Assembly: GCA_946478525.1 (NCBI GenBank)
Contig: CAMLCH010000023.1
Coordinates: 1 to 41,814 of the forward strand
Direction: 5' to 3'
DNA: 41,814 nt
Source of the DNA: Snodgrassella alvi_G
Lineage (GTDB): Bacteria; Pseudomonadota; Gammaproteobacteria; Burkholderiales; Neisseriaceae
Part shown: positions 9,145-18,133 of the stretch, one piece after another
Position numbering within the stretch: the stretch's first letter is position 1
How the letters are laid out: each line of letters starts with the position of its first letter
Notes under the pieces: generated by a model
What the model was told of the DNA's origin: nothing
Seen by the model: only the letters and a program-made list of their open reading frames with translations
The model's database searches: none
Translations under genes and position numbers: made by a program

Positions 9145-9159
9145 CAGACGGGTTTTTTT
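9136..9159 (+). terminator. Attenuator terminator upstream of pyrB
   Basis: ACCCGT (9136-9141) pairs with ACGGGT (9148-9153) around a six-base loop that begins with the leader ORF's stop codon, and a run of seven T (9153-9159) follows. It sits about 30 bases before the pyrB start, so it would stop transcription before pyrBI unless a ribosome at the leader stop covers the 5' arm. Confidence 0.82.
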
Positions 9160-9190
9160 ATGCTTACTGAGAAAGTTTCGAGGGCACATT

Positions 9191-10111
9191 ATGACTAATC
9201 CGTTGTATCGGCAAAATTTTATTTCAATAAATGATTTATCTACAGAGCAGTTGGAATTTTTACTAGTTGCTGCTTTACGTTTAAAAAAACAACCTCAAAA
9301 TAATTTATTACAAGATCGCTTAATTGGGTCTTGTTTTTTTGAGCCTTCTACCCGTACCAGATTATCATTTGAAACAGCTATTCAGCGTCTGGGTGGTAAA
9401 GTGATTGGATTTGCTGATGGTGCCAACACCAGTGCCAAAAAGGGGGAAACTTTGGCAGATACAGCACGCATTATCAGCAATTATGCCGACGCAATTGTGA
9501 TGCGTCATCCAAAAGATGGTGCAGCGCGGGTAGTGAGTGAATTTGCTCATGTGCCGGTTATCAACGCAGGCGATGGTACTAATCAGCATCCGTCACAAAC
9601 TTTGCTTGATCTGGTAACGATTCAGGAAACACAAGGCAGGTTGCGGGAACTTAAAGTAGCTTTGGTAGGTGATTTAAAGTACGGCCGTACAGTACATTCA
9701 CTGGTACAGGCGTTAAGTCGTTGGGGTTGTGAATTTGCTTTTATTTCACCATCTGCACTAAGTATGCCGGATTACATTTGTGAGCAGTTAGATGATGCTG
9801 GCAGCAATTATAAAACTTTATCTAGTCTGGAAGAAGCTTTATCCTGGGCTGATATTGTTTATATGACGCGTATTCAGCGTGAACGCTTTGACGAGCAGGA
9901 ATTTGCCCGGATTAGTGGTAATTTCAGTCTTTGTGCAGCGATGCTGACAAATGCTAAGCCTAATATGCGTATTCTACACCCGTTGCCACGGGTTGATGAA
10001 ATCCATCCGGATGTGGATAGTAGTGTTCATGCCTACTATTTCCAGCAGGCAAACAATGGTATGTATGCCCGTCAGGCTATTCTGGCCGCCATCATGAATG
10101 AAAATTTTTAA
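9191..10111 (+). CDS. pyrB: Aspartate carbamoyltransferase, catalytic subunit
   Basis: A 306-residue cytoplasmic enzyme that joins carbamoyl phosphate and aspartate to give N-carbamoyl-aspartate, the committed step of pyrimidine synthesis. The carbamoyl-phosphate loop FEPSTRTR (50-57) and the HPSQTLLDL segment near 134 are intact, as is HPLPRVDEI near the C-terminus. Length matches E. coli PyrB. GAGGG precedes the ATG. pyrI follows after 26 bases, so catalytic and regulatory chains should assemble as the allosteric c6r6 holoenzyme. A leader ORF and terminator upstream indicate attenuation control by UTP level. Confidence 0.97.
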   Translation: MTNPLYRQNFISINDLSTEQLEFLLVAALRLKKQPQNNLLQDRLIGSCFFEPSTRTRLSFETAIQRLGGKVIGFADGANTSAKKGETLADTARIISNYADAIVMRHPKDGAARVVSEFAHVPVINAGDGTNQHPSQTLLDLVTIQETQGRLRELKVALVGDLKYGRTVHSLVQALSRWGCEFAFISPSALSMPDYICEQLDDAGSNYKTLSSLEEALSWADIVYMTRIQRERFDEQEFARISGNFSLCAAMLTNAKPNMRILHPLPRVDEIHPDVDSSVHAYYFQQANNGMYARQAILAAIMNENF

Positions 10112-10137
10112 AATCTGGTGCATAAGGAAGAGAGATA

Positions 10138-10596
10138 ATGAATCAGAATAAGTTGAGCGTTGAAGCAATTAAAGACGGTACCGTCATTGATCATATTCCG
10201 GTAGGGCAAGGATTAACCATTTTACGCCAGTTTAAAATATTACATTCTGGAAACGCAGTGACAGTTGGTTTTAATTTGACCAGCCACTCTACCGGAAGTA
10301 AAGATATTATTAAAATTACAGGTTTGTTTCTGGATGATTCTACTGCTAACCGGCTGGCGCTATTTGCGCCTAAGGCAACAGTAAATGATATTGAAAATTT
10401 TAAAGTTGTACGTAAACGCACATTGATATTACCGGATACGATCAGTGAGGTATTTTCTTGTCCTAATAGTAATTGTGCCAGCCATGATGAACCAGTTAAA
10501 AGTAAGTTTTATGTTCGCATGATTCATGGTGAAACAAGATTACGTTGCCATTATTGTGAAAAAACATTTGCGCGTAAATCGGTCATTGATGCGTAA
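10138..10596 (+). CDS. pyrI: Aspartate carbamoyltransferase, regulatory subunit
   Basis: A 152-residue regulatory chain that binds CTP/ATP through its N-terminal domain and holds catalytic trimers together through a C-terminal zinc domain. The four zinc ligands are visible as Cys108, Cys113, Cys137 and Cys140 (CPNSNC and CHYC). Length agrees with E. coli PyrI (153). AAGGAAGAGAG lies just before the ATG. It is the second gene of the pyrBI unit and shares its control. Confidence 0.96.
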   Translation: MNQNKLSVEAIKDGTVIDHIPVGQGLTILRQFKILHSGNAVTVGFNLTSHSTGSKDIIKITGLFLDDSTANRLALFAPKATVNDIENFKVVRKRTLILPDTISEVFSCPNSNCASHDEPVKSKFYVRMIHGETRLRCHYCEKTFARKSVIDA

Positions 10597-10628
10597 TGTT
10601 TGTTTTGGTGATGATCATAGTGTGCTTA

Positions 10629-11474
10629 CTATAGGCCAAAAGCTGTAGCATGAAAACCAATGTGGCTTTCAATAAAGCTGCTGACAAAATAATAGCTATG
10701 GTCATAACCATCCCGCATATTAAAACGTATATTCCACCCTTTGCTGGCTGCAGTATTTACAAAATCATGCGGCAGCAATTGGGATGGATAATATTCATCC
10801 ACACTTCCCTGATCAATAAGTATTGATAAATTAGTCGGAACACTTTGCTGCAATAATTCGGTACTGTCATATTGATACCATTGGGCTTGATTCAAACCCA
10901 GATAGGTAGTGAATGCTTCCTGTCCCCAGTTGCTGGCACAGGGGTGAGCAATAGGCGCAAAGGCAGATACTGATAAATAGTAGTGCGGATTTTTCAGTCC
11001 AATCATAATCGCCCCATGTCCACCCATGCTGTGTCCGCATAAACTGCGCTGATTATTTACCGGAAAATGCTTTTCAATAAGTTGGGGTAGTTCACTGACA
11101 ACGTAGTCATACATTTGATAGTGTTGTGCCCACGGTTGATTAGTTGCGTTAACATAAAAACCTGCTCCTTGCCCAAGATTGTAGACGACTGCGTCAGCTA
11201 TATCTTTTCCGCGTGGGCTGGTGTCTGGCATGACCAGTACAATCCCCCATTCTGCTGCGTAACGTTGGGCACCGCTTTTAATTGAAAAATTTTCATCGGT
11301 ACAGGTTAGTCCGCCCAAACAATACAGCACCGGTCTGCGATACCCCTGTAAAGCAAGTGCTGGCAGATAGACAGAAAAATTCATATTACATTGATTAACA
11401 GAACTGTAATGATGATAACGTCGTTGCTGACCATTAAAAAGTTTATGTGTGCTTAGTAAGTTCAGTTCAGACAT
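10629..11474 (-). CDS. S-formylglutathione hydrolase (esterase D family)
   Basis: A 281-residue alpha/beta hydrolase that splits S-formylglutathione to formate and glutathione in formaldehyde detoxification. The nucleophile sits in GHSMGGHGA (147-155, Ser149). The YCLGGLTCTDENF segment (51-63) is characteristic of the FGH/esterase D family, and the catalytic His is in DGYDHSYYF near the C-terminus. A GAGGG sequence lies upstream of the ATG. No glutathione-dependent formaldehyde dehydrogenase gene is adjacent, although such a partner is common elsewhere. Usual symbols are fghA, frmB or yeiG; I leave the symbol blank because the paralogue cannot be decided. It converges with pyrI. Confidence 0.9.
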   Translation of the reverse strand: MSELNLLSTHKLFNGQQRRYHHYSSVNQCNMNFSVYLPALALQGYRRPVLYCLGGLTCTDENFSIKSGAQRYAAEWGIVLVMPDTSPRGKDIADAVVYNLGQGAGFYVNATNQPWAQHYQMYDYVVSELPQLIEKHFPVNNQRSLCGHSMGGHGAIMIGLKNPHYYLSVSAFAPIAHPCASNWGQEAFTTYLGLNQAQWYQYDSTELLQQSVPTNLSILIDQGSVDEYYPSQLLPHDFVNTAASKGWNIRFNMRDGYDHSYYFVSSFIESHIGFHATAFGL

Positions 11475-11935
11475 AATATTTATTCCCTCTATGATAGTGA
11501 CTAAGATTAATATAAATTGTGCCAGTTAGGTCAGATCTAGACTAAACATATCTTATTAGCTAAAAACTAAACGAGTAATTGACCTTTGATAAAAGTAAAG
11601 ATTATGAGTTAACTAAATTAATACTTTTCGATGATAGAAATACTTTTAATTGAGTTCTCAGCGGGCAACTTCATTATGCAATAGACAATCTTTTCATTGA
11701 TAAAAATTTTAGCAAACGAGAAGATGAGACTAAAAGTAATGTTATTTTACAACTAACAAGGTTAATTTATATTGTACATATTGGCTAAGATTGGGCAACG
11801 AATGTATACAATTTATAATGAATTAGAGAGAGAACTAAATTAGGATTAGAAATATTTATTTGGCATCATAAGTCATGTATCAATTAATCATAATTTTTAT
11901 TTTTTATATTTAGGGTAGGCAACCAAATAAATTTA
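11475..11935. other. AT-rich intergenic, no gene seen
   Basis: These 461 bases between two minus-strand genes are AT-rich, with stops in all frames. They must hold the promoter of the S-formylglutathione hydrolase gene and the 3' end of nothing on this strand (the PHP gene stop at 11936 is to the right). I see no convincing hairpin with a T tract. Confidence 0.5.
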
Positions 11936-12769
11936 TTAACGAAACAAATTCCACACAGGTTTACAGGTAGGCGGAAGTTCCGGGCATTTACCTAATTGTC
12001 CGCCGCCATAATCACCCTCACGATGAAAATCACTACCGCAGCTGGCCAGAAAGCCATAATGCTGCGCCAGTAATGCATAATTTAGCCGGTCATTTAAATT
12101 AGTACGGCCACTATGGACCTCAATTGCATCTCCGCCACAATCTTTAAAATCGCTGAACAGATTGCGCCGAGCAGTAGCTGATAAATCGTAACGTATGGGG
12201 TGAGCAATTATGGCAAGACCGCCAGCATGATGAATGGCGTTAACAGTTTCACTCAACTCTGCCCATTGGTGTCTGACACTACATGATTTCCCGTCACCCA
12301 GAAATTTGCGAAAAGCATCAGCTTTTTTGCGCACATGTCCATTATTAATCAGATAGTCGGCAATATGAGTGCGCGTAACCATTTCAGCATGAGTAGCCAG
12401 TGCAATAGAGCCTTCATAGGCACCAGAAATACCTTTCTTAGCGAGCTTATCACTGATCGCACGTAATCGTTGTAAACGACCAGCGCGTAATTGTGCCAGC
12501 AAATTTTGTAATAGTAAGTCATCAGTGGCAATATTTAGACCAACGATATGAATGGTACGCCCCCGCCAGCTAACTGATATTTCCACACCGTTGATAAAAT
12601 TTATGCCACATTGTTGTGCCTGAGCATTAGCCTCTGCTAAACCGGCGGTGTGGTCGTGATCAGTTAATGCTAGCATTGTACAACCATTGGCATGGGCCAG
12701 ACGCACTACCTGTTCAGGCGTTAAGGCACCATCTGAAATGGTGGAGTGGCAATGTAGATCTATACTCAT
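11936..12769 (-). CDS. PHP-domain phosphoesterase (RNase AM/TrpH family)
   Basis: A 277-residue polymerase-and-histidinol-phosphatase (PHP) domain protein of the TrpH/YciV family. E. coli YciV is the 5'-3' exoribonuclease RNase AM (rnm), which matures rRNA 5' ends. Metal ligands show as IDLHCHSTISDG (3-14), LTDHDH near 36, GVEIS near 62, AHPIRYD near 190 and the closing CGSDFHREG near 250. The annotated reading frame can start at a TTG at 12787, but the ATG at 12769 is preferred because the motif begins two residues later; no strong Shine-Dalgarno supports either. The same family includes 3',5'-nucleotide bisphosphatases, so the substrate is inferred. Confidence 0.85.
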   Translation of the reverse strand: MSIDLHCHSTISDGALTPEQVVRLAHANGCTMLALTDHDHTAGLAEANAQAQQCGINFINGVEISVSWRGRTIHIVGLNIATDDLLLQNLLAQLRAGRLQRLRAISDKLAKKGISGAYEGSIALATHAEMVTRTHIADYLINNGHVRKKADAFRKFLGDGKSCSVRHQWAELSETVNAIHHAGGLAIIAHPIRYDLSATARRNLFSDFKDCGGDAIEVHSGRTNLNDRLNYALLAQHYGFLASCGSDFHREGDYGGGQLGKCPELPPTCKPVWNLFR

Positions 12770-12925
12770 AGGATTATTTTCTAACAATTGATGTATGAAA
12801 TGGTTGTAGCTGCATTTTTATAAAGGATTTGTAATGATAGGTAGAAACTGCGCAGTTTCCTTGCTGTAAGCAGAAAGTATTTTTTGGTTTGGCAAATAAG
12901 TGCAGAGACTGCTAGCGTTTTTCAG

Positions 12926-13150
12926 TCATACTGTTTCATTAATAATGATAATTTGCTGTTCACCAAACAGAATACAATCTCCGGCGATGATTTTGGCAGT
13001 TTTTCTGGTTTCTACTTGTCCATTACGTTGTACCAGACCTTCGCTAATTAACTGCTTAGCTCGTCCGCCACTTTCGACTAAACCTGTCAGTTTGAGGAGA
13101 TCACAAAGTGCAATATAGGGATGTCCGTCTAGATTGAATTGTTGTTTCAT
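12926..13150 (-). CDS. S4-domain RNA-binding protein (YbcJ-like)
   Basis: A 74-residue protein made of one S4 RNA-binding domain. The S4 signature is seen as IALCDLLKLTGLVESGGRAK (13-32) followed by a GLVQRNGQVE turn and a basic strand. Small stand-alone S4 proteins of the YbcJ/YaaA type bind structured RNA or the ribosome, but their cellular job is poorly defined. AAAGG lies upstream of the ATG. It is transcribed divergently from argE and co-directionally with the PHP-domain gene 150 bases downstream. Confidence 0.85.
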   Translation of the reverse strand: MKQQFNLDGHPYIALCDLLKLTGLVESGGRAKQLISEGLVQRNGQVETRKTAKIIAGDCILFGEQQIIIINETV

Positions 13151-13194
13151 TGCGTATACCTTTCTTTTGCTGCATATTGTAGCCGTTGCTACTG

Positions 13195-13222
13195 TTGAAT
13201 GGGGTATTGTTGTGTATATAAT
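13195..13222 (+). promoter_or_regulatory. Candidate argE promoter
   Basis: TTGAAT (13195-13200) and a perfect TATAAT (13217-13222) are separated by 16 bases, placing the transcription start near 13229, about 47 bases before the argE start codon. No ArgR-type operator was recognised. Confidence 0.65.
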
Positions 13223-13275
13223 CAGTCAGTAGCCATTAATTATAGTGTTTGCTATCGAAATAAAAGGAGAGTTGT

Positions 13276-14433
13276 GTGGATACAGTTGCTTGGCTTCGTC
13301 AGTTAATTAGCTTTGATACCACAAGCCGGACCAGTAATCTGACTTTAATCAACTATGTTGCCGATTATCTGCAACAACAGGGTTTATCCCCCTGGCTGGT
13401 GCAAAATGGTGATGGCAATAAAGCTAATCTGTTTGTTACCATGCCAGCAATTAATGGCAGTACTGATGGAGGCATTGTTTTATCTGGTCATACCGATGTG
13501 GTACCGGTAGATGGGCAAAACTGGAAGTCAGATCCGTTTGTGGCTGACATCCGTGATAATTGCCTCTATGGACGTGGCAGTAGTGATATGAAAGGTTTTA
13601 TTGCTTGTGTACTGGCTGCAGTACCGCAAATGCAGATAGCCAAATTGAAAAAACCTTTGCATATTGCTCTTTCTTATGACGAAGAGGTTGGTTGTCTTGG
13701 TGCGCCACTTTTATTGGCCGAATTAGCTAAACGCCGTTTGCAACCGCAATATTGTATTGTCGGAGAACCTACTTCTATGCAGATGGTTATTGCTCATAAA
13801 GGTATTAATACTTTTTGCTGCGAAGTACATGGTAGGAATGCTCATTCTTCGCTAACACCACATGGTGTTAATGCAATTGAATATGCTGCCAAGCTAATTG
13901 TGTTCATTAATCAACTGGCACAGCAATTACAGCAGCGTGCTGATCTAGATCATGCGTTTGATGTGCCATTTGCTACTGTATCTACGGGTTTGATTCAGGG
14001 TGGTACGGCAATTAATATTGTGCCTGAATATTGTGCTTTTGAATTTGATTATCGCAATCTTCCGCACATGACGGTTGCCGAACTAATTGAACCTATCCAG
14101 CGTTATATTGATGCAGAACTTTTGCCTGTTATGCGTACGATTGCACCTGAGGCGATTATAAACTTAACCCAAAAGGTACAGGTTCCGGCTTTGAATGATG
14201 TGGACAATCAGCCGCTCCATGAGCTCATTATGCACTTGGTTGATAGTAAGCAACGTGACAAGGTGGCTTACGCTACTGAAGGTGGTCAGTTTCAGAATAG
14301 CGGTATCAATACAGTCGTGTGTGGGCCTGGTAGTATTGCTGTGGCGCATAAAGCAAATGAATACATCGAACTAGAACAATTAGTACGTTGTGATCAATTT
14401 TTACGCAAACTAATTAAGAATCAAAGTGAATAG
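13276..14433 (+). CDS. argE: Acetylornithine deacetylase
   Basis: A 385-residue M20 metallopeptidase-family enzyme that removes the acetyl group from N2-acetylornithine to give ornithine for arginine synthesis. The di-zinc ligands are visible: SGHTDVVP with His72 and Asp74, SSDMKG with Asp104, and YDEEVGC with Glu136/Glu137. The C-terminal HKANEYIE segment supplies the last histidine. The start is GTG with AGGAG six bases upstream; no ATG is as well placed. Length matches the E. coli enzyme (383). The gene stands alone downstream of a good promoter. Succinyl-diaminopimelate desuccinylase is the main alternative but ArgE fits better by its N-terminal region. Confidence 0.92.
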   Translation: MDTVAWLRQLISFDTTSRTSNLTLINYVADYLQQQGLSPWLVQNGDGNKANLFVTMPAINGSTDGGIVLSGHTDVVPVDGQNWKSDPFVADIRDNCLYGRGSSDMKGFIACVLAAVPQMQIAKLKKPLHIALSYDEEVGCLGAPLLLAELAKRRLQPQYCIVGEPTSMQMVIAHKGINTFCCEVHGRNAHSSLTPHGVNAIEYAAKLIVFINQLAQQLQQRADLDHAFDVPFATVSTGLIQGGTAINIVPEYCAFEFDYRNLPHMTVAELIEPIQRYIDAELLPVMRTIAPEAIINLTQKVQVPALNDVDNQPLHELIMHLVDSKQRDKVAYATEGGQFQNSGINTVVCGPGSIAVAHKANEYIELEQLVRCDQFLRKLIKNQSE

Positions 14434-14673
14434 GGATCAGCATTGGGCTAATTAAGGTGTTTTCAAGCATTTAATTTATCTGGGTGTTGTATTGCAATCA
14501 GTTGCTTCAGTTGTCTAAAAGCTACCTTTAGCAGCACATAAATTTACTTTTATTTGTCATATAGGTAAGAAATAGATTTGGCAAATTAAATTAAATGCTT
14601 GTACTGCTATTTACACTAAGCTTTATCAATATATGCGCGACTACAATAAAGATTATTCACTTGGGTTTTCTGT

Positions 14674-15189
14674 TTAGGTAAGCGTATTTAATTTTTTCCA
14701 TTTTCTGATTTTGGTTCGGAAGGATTTAAATGGTGCCACAGAATTAATATGAATAAAGCGTCCAACAGTCCATGAAGCGGGATAGGGCTTAGTCCACTGG
14801 CGTTGGTCTTTAATAAATAGTACATCTTCGCTCAGAGATTCAATCCAATTATTCCAGATTACAACTTGCTGATTAAATACCTGAATCAGCTCTTGTAGGG
14901 ATAGATCCTGATAGTTTTGATAAAACTTCTTATATAAGTCACCAAGTCGATTCCATTTATAACCCGGTGCAGGTAGTATTGGTGTTTGACCGGCAAGCTC
15001 CTGATCGTCCCAGGATTTAACCAGTTTTAACCAGCCTAGTTGATAACTAATCATTTGTGCCGGCGTGCGATCGACTCCATCTATTAATACATCTTTAAGA
15101 GTCTCTGGTACAGAATGAAATTCGTCGATAAATAATTTGGCTGTTTTATTAACTTCATTTATTAACTGTTGTTTATTGATATAGTGCAT
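14674..15189 (-). CDS. ClbS/DfsB family four-helix bundle protein
   Basis: A 171-residue protein of the ClbS/DfsB (DUF1706) family, a DinB-like helical bundle. ClbS of colibactin-producing E. coli is a self-resistance protein that inactivates the genotoxin; most relatives have no known function. Features are a helical N-terminus, the PAQMISYQLGWLKLV segment (58-72), GYKWNRLGDLY (95-105) and a C-terminal VGRFIHINSVAPFKSFRTK stretch. No colibactin-type biosynthesis genes are in the window, so self-resistance cannot be inferred. It is a lone gene bordered on its upstream side by a long AT-rich non-coding region. Family call is fairly confident, function open. Confidence 0.75.
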   Translation of the reverse strand: MHYINKQQLINEVNKTAKLFIDEFHSVPETLKDVLIDGVDRTPAQMISYQLGWLKLVKSWDDQELAGQTPILPAPGYKWNRLGDLYKKFYQNYQDLSLQELIQVFNQQVVIWNNWIESLSEDVLFIKDQRQWTKPYPASWTVGRFIHINSVAPFKSFRTKIRKWKKLNTLT

Positions 15190-16343
15190 AAACTAGCTTT
15201 CAAAGATATTATGGGTAATTAAGGTTATTGGGTCAAATTAAACTGTTAATAGTATAGGTAAAAAAAGTTGCTAACAATTTAATACAAAATAATTTAATTC
15301 TCATGAATATTTGATTTGCAAGCTCTGTAAACTATTCAAAATAGATCCAATTTTTCATATTTTTTACCTTAGTGCTGAAATATTTTATTACCTATTTTAT
15401 TATTATAACTAAATTTACTTATTCTTAAATATGGGTTTACTTTATTAAAAATAAACTGCAGAAATTATATGGCCTATATCGTCTCTAATCGTAGGTAAAA
15501 AATTAGTAATGAATGTAATTCGACCAAATAGAACAAATTGCAGGATTCTAAAATGATTCGGCTAACACTATAAACACTCTCGTAACTAGTTAGATGAGAA
15601 ACATTCTTCTCTCAATATTGGTTAACTAGGCAGACAGCGGTGTTGCAACAGCTCACTTGAAATAGATTAATTTAGAAAGTCTAAACTATTATTTCATTAA
15701 ATAGAATTAGTAAATTTGTGTTAATTTGGTGATTTTGAAAAAATAAGCAAATATGTGAACAACATATTGATCTAAATTAGATTTCTTTCTGTGGTGCTAT
15801 CAATGTGCTAGAAATTTTGGCTAAATTGTCTGAGATGAGAATAGTTGTGGAAACAGCTTTGCAAGAAATTTTAAAAATATTCTGATTAGTTGCTATCGAC
15901 GATAGTGGCTTTCATTTAGTTAGTATATTGAATTGGAGGCGAAATCAGCTTCTTAGTTGGTAAGATGTAGAAAGTTGATTAGATTAATTTAAAACTTAAT
16001 AAATATAAAATTTGTATTGAGCATTAATTTTATTTTTCAGTTATGTTATCCAAAACTAATACTTTAGCTTTAGTAATTTTGTATAGTTATTGGTCATATG
16101 GTGGTGTCAGGTATAGGATGAATCAAATGGCAAATCAAGTATAGTCAAAATCTTGATGAATTATTCCAATCATTTTTATGCACCTATAATAGATAATGTA
16201 TTTATAATTAGTTACGCAAACTGAATCAACAAAACTATATATTTTACATAAATAAACATATAGTCATATTAAAATACAAAATACTGTTATTTTATTTATT
16301 ATGTGCTATATTTTGTTTTTTTTTATTTAAATCGGACAAACAA
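15190..16343. other. 1.15-kb AT-rich stretch without a recognisable gene
   Basis: The region is AT-rich with stop codons in all frames. No ORF above about 60 codons has coding character, and I saw no tRNA, repeat array or insertion-sequence end. A slightly less AT-rich core around 15780-15980 could be an eroded gene, but its translation matches nothing I recognise. The right end must contain the promoter of the rhodanese-like gene. Confidence 0.45.
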
Positions 16344-16985
16344 ATGAAAAAGAATAATCTGATAAAACACTATTTGCTTTCATTAAGCTCAGCAATATTA
16401 TTTACATTATCATTACCTGCTATTGCAAAAAACACTACCAAAGTTGATAAAGCTGAAGTTAATCGTTTATCGAATTATTTTATGGCTCAGGATAAATCTG
16501 TCAGCAGTAAGATAGACTTTGATGGTTACATGAAATTAGCCGAAGAAGTGAAACAATACAGAGCTAAAAGACTTCTTCCTTTAGACCAATTTTTAGCCAA
16601 ATCCAAAGATTCAAAAACCATTATTTTGGATTCCAGATCTAAAGAAATGTATGACAGAAAACATTTGAAAGGAGCCATTCATCTGAATTTCTCTGATTAC
16701 AATCAGATTAGCCTATACGAGTTAATTCCAGATAAAAATACGACTATTCTTATTTATTGCAATAATAATTTTATAAATGACCAGCAAAATTTTGCTAGTA
16801 AAATGGCAGTAACACCAACAGACCTGAACGGACTGCGAACTTATCGTGATAAAATCAGTTTAGCCCTTAATATACCTACCTTTATCAATCTATACGGATA
16901 TGGCTATCGTAATGTTTATGAATTAGCAGATCTCGTTTCTGTTAATGATAAAAGACTAAAATTTGAAGGTAGTGATGTAAAATAA
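16344..16985 (+). CDS. Exported rhodanese-like domain protein
   Basis: A 213-residue protein with an N-terminal signal peptide (basic MKKNNLIKH, hydrophobic core, AIA near residue 28) and a single rhodanese fold. The CH2A-like core TIILDSRSKEMYDRKHLKGA (92-111) is followed by AIHLNFSD and the active-site strand ILIYCNNNF, where Cys139 is the probable catalytic cysteine. The loop is shorter in glycine than the usual CxxGxR loop, so sulphurtransferase activity is uncertain. It is probably periplasmic. Similar exported single-domain rhodaneses are found in many proteobacteria without a fixed role. It stands alone between two long AT-rich non-coding stretches, which suggests either recent loss of neighbours or insertion. 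Confidence 0.78.
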   Translation: MKKNNLIKHYLLSLSSAILFTLSLPAIAKNTTKVDKAEVNRLSNYFMAQDKSVSSKIDFDGYMKLAEEVKQYRAKRLLPLDQFLAKSKDSKTIILDSRSKEMYDRKHLKGAIHLNFSDYNQISLYELIPDKNTTILIYCNNNFINDQQNFASKMAVTPTDLNGLRTYRDKISLALNIPTFINLYGYGYRNVYELADLVSVNDKRLKFEGSDVK

Positions 16986-17018
16986 GTCAGTTGTCCGCAC
17001 AAATCATTAAACCAATTT

Positions 17019-17048
17019 ATTCTGACTATTCTCATGAATAGTCAGAAT
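17019..17048 (+). terminator. Hairpin downstream of the rhodanese gene
   Basis: A perfect 12-bp inverted repeat (17019-17030 and 17037-17048) with a 6-base loop lies 34 bases after the rhodanese gene stop. No T run follows, so it may act as a 3' end stabiliser or a weak terminator rather than a classical one. Confidence 0.55.
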
Positions 17049-17467
17049 AAGAGTCCGTACTTACTTTTTTCTCAGTTGCTTAGAAATATCCCAAATTATT
17101 AATTAGTTAACAAGTGTCAATATTACTTTCCAAAGCGAAACAGGAATACGCCGGCACAACGCTGCCCTTAATTTTGAGAATATCTGCTAAGTCGTCATAA
17201 TGCCACCATTGCGCTCATAATAATCAAGCTAATTTAACTAAAAAGTAAACATTACTGGGAAGATTAATTTGGCTAAGCAGGTGAACGAATTGCTTATTTA
17301 TATGATAAAGCCAGAATTTTGCTGTAAGCTCAGTGACTAAACTGAGGAGAAGGAATTGTTGTTTAAGAAAATTTGAATTGTATAATGAATATAGCTAAAT
17401 ATTTACAATAAATAGAGATTTTTCTTGATATAAAAATAATATTAATGACAGAGCTAAATGCAAAAAG

Positions 17468-17502
17468 CCTGGTTCCGCCCCTTTGAAAGCAAAAGAACCA
17501 GG
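17468..17502. repeat. Short inverted repeat in AT-rich stretch
   Basis: CCTGGTTC (17468-17475) and GAACCAGG (17495-17502) are perfect 8-base complements across a 19-base spacer. The arms are much richer in G and C than the surroundings. It could be a hairpin of an unknown transcript or a remnant end of a lost element; no T tract follows. Confidence 0.45.
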
Positions 17503-17938
17503 AAACATAGACAAACAAACTAGATACTATTGCAGTAATAATATAGAGTTATTTATTTGGAATTTAAATTCCAATATAAAAATAAGGGTTTAAATTCAAA
17601 ATATAAAATTTTTGTGCATTTATTTTCCAATCCTAAAAAATAACTACTGGTCTAAATATAAGCTAAAGTGCTATCAATCCAAAGTGGTTATCATCAGGGT
17701 TATATGGCTAAATGATAAAGCCTTATCAAATACTCAATTAGTGTATAAGCTGCATAGATTATTGAATTTTAATAGTAAATATATTCTATTAGGTCAATAT
17801 CAGCGAATTTTCACGACTTAAAATACACTATCGCCAAGGTGGAAATAGGCGTAGCATATACGCTTCAAGATAGCGTAAAGCTACTATAAACATAGCCATA
17901 TCACACAGCCTTTCCTGATTATTCTATTACGCCGTCAT

Positions 17939-18133
17939 GTGCTTCCAGACACAATGGCGGCAGAAGAATGGCAAGGCTGGAAGACCGTTAATCAGAACCG
18001 GCAGGCGTATAGCCTCCCTGCCATTGTCTACCATGGAAAGTATGGCAATGACATGATTTACAGAATCAACACCACTAAGAGGAGTGACCTGTCTGATTTA
18101 CAGCCTTCCAGAGCTGACCGTATTAAATATTAA
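17939..18133 (+). pseudogene. Orphan ORF fragment of unknown origin
   Basis: A 64-codon open stretch that is visibly richer in G and C than its surroundings, ending in TAA. Its translation, with segments such as EEWQGWKTVNQNR and GKYGNDMIYRI, has the look of a real protein C-terminus. I do not recognise the family. It has no good ribosome binding site before its GTG at 17939, and the in-frame sequence upstream has stops. I read it as the 3' remnant of a gene lost from this AT-rich region; a genuine small gene is possible. Confidence 0.35.

Noticed and set aside
17612..17821. 69-codon plus-strand ORF in the AT-rich stretch
   Set aside because: Composition equals the non-coding background, no ribosome binding site and no family.
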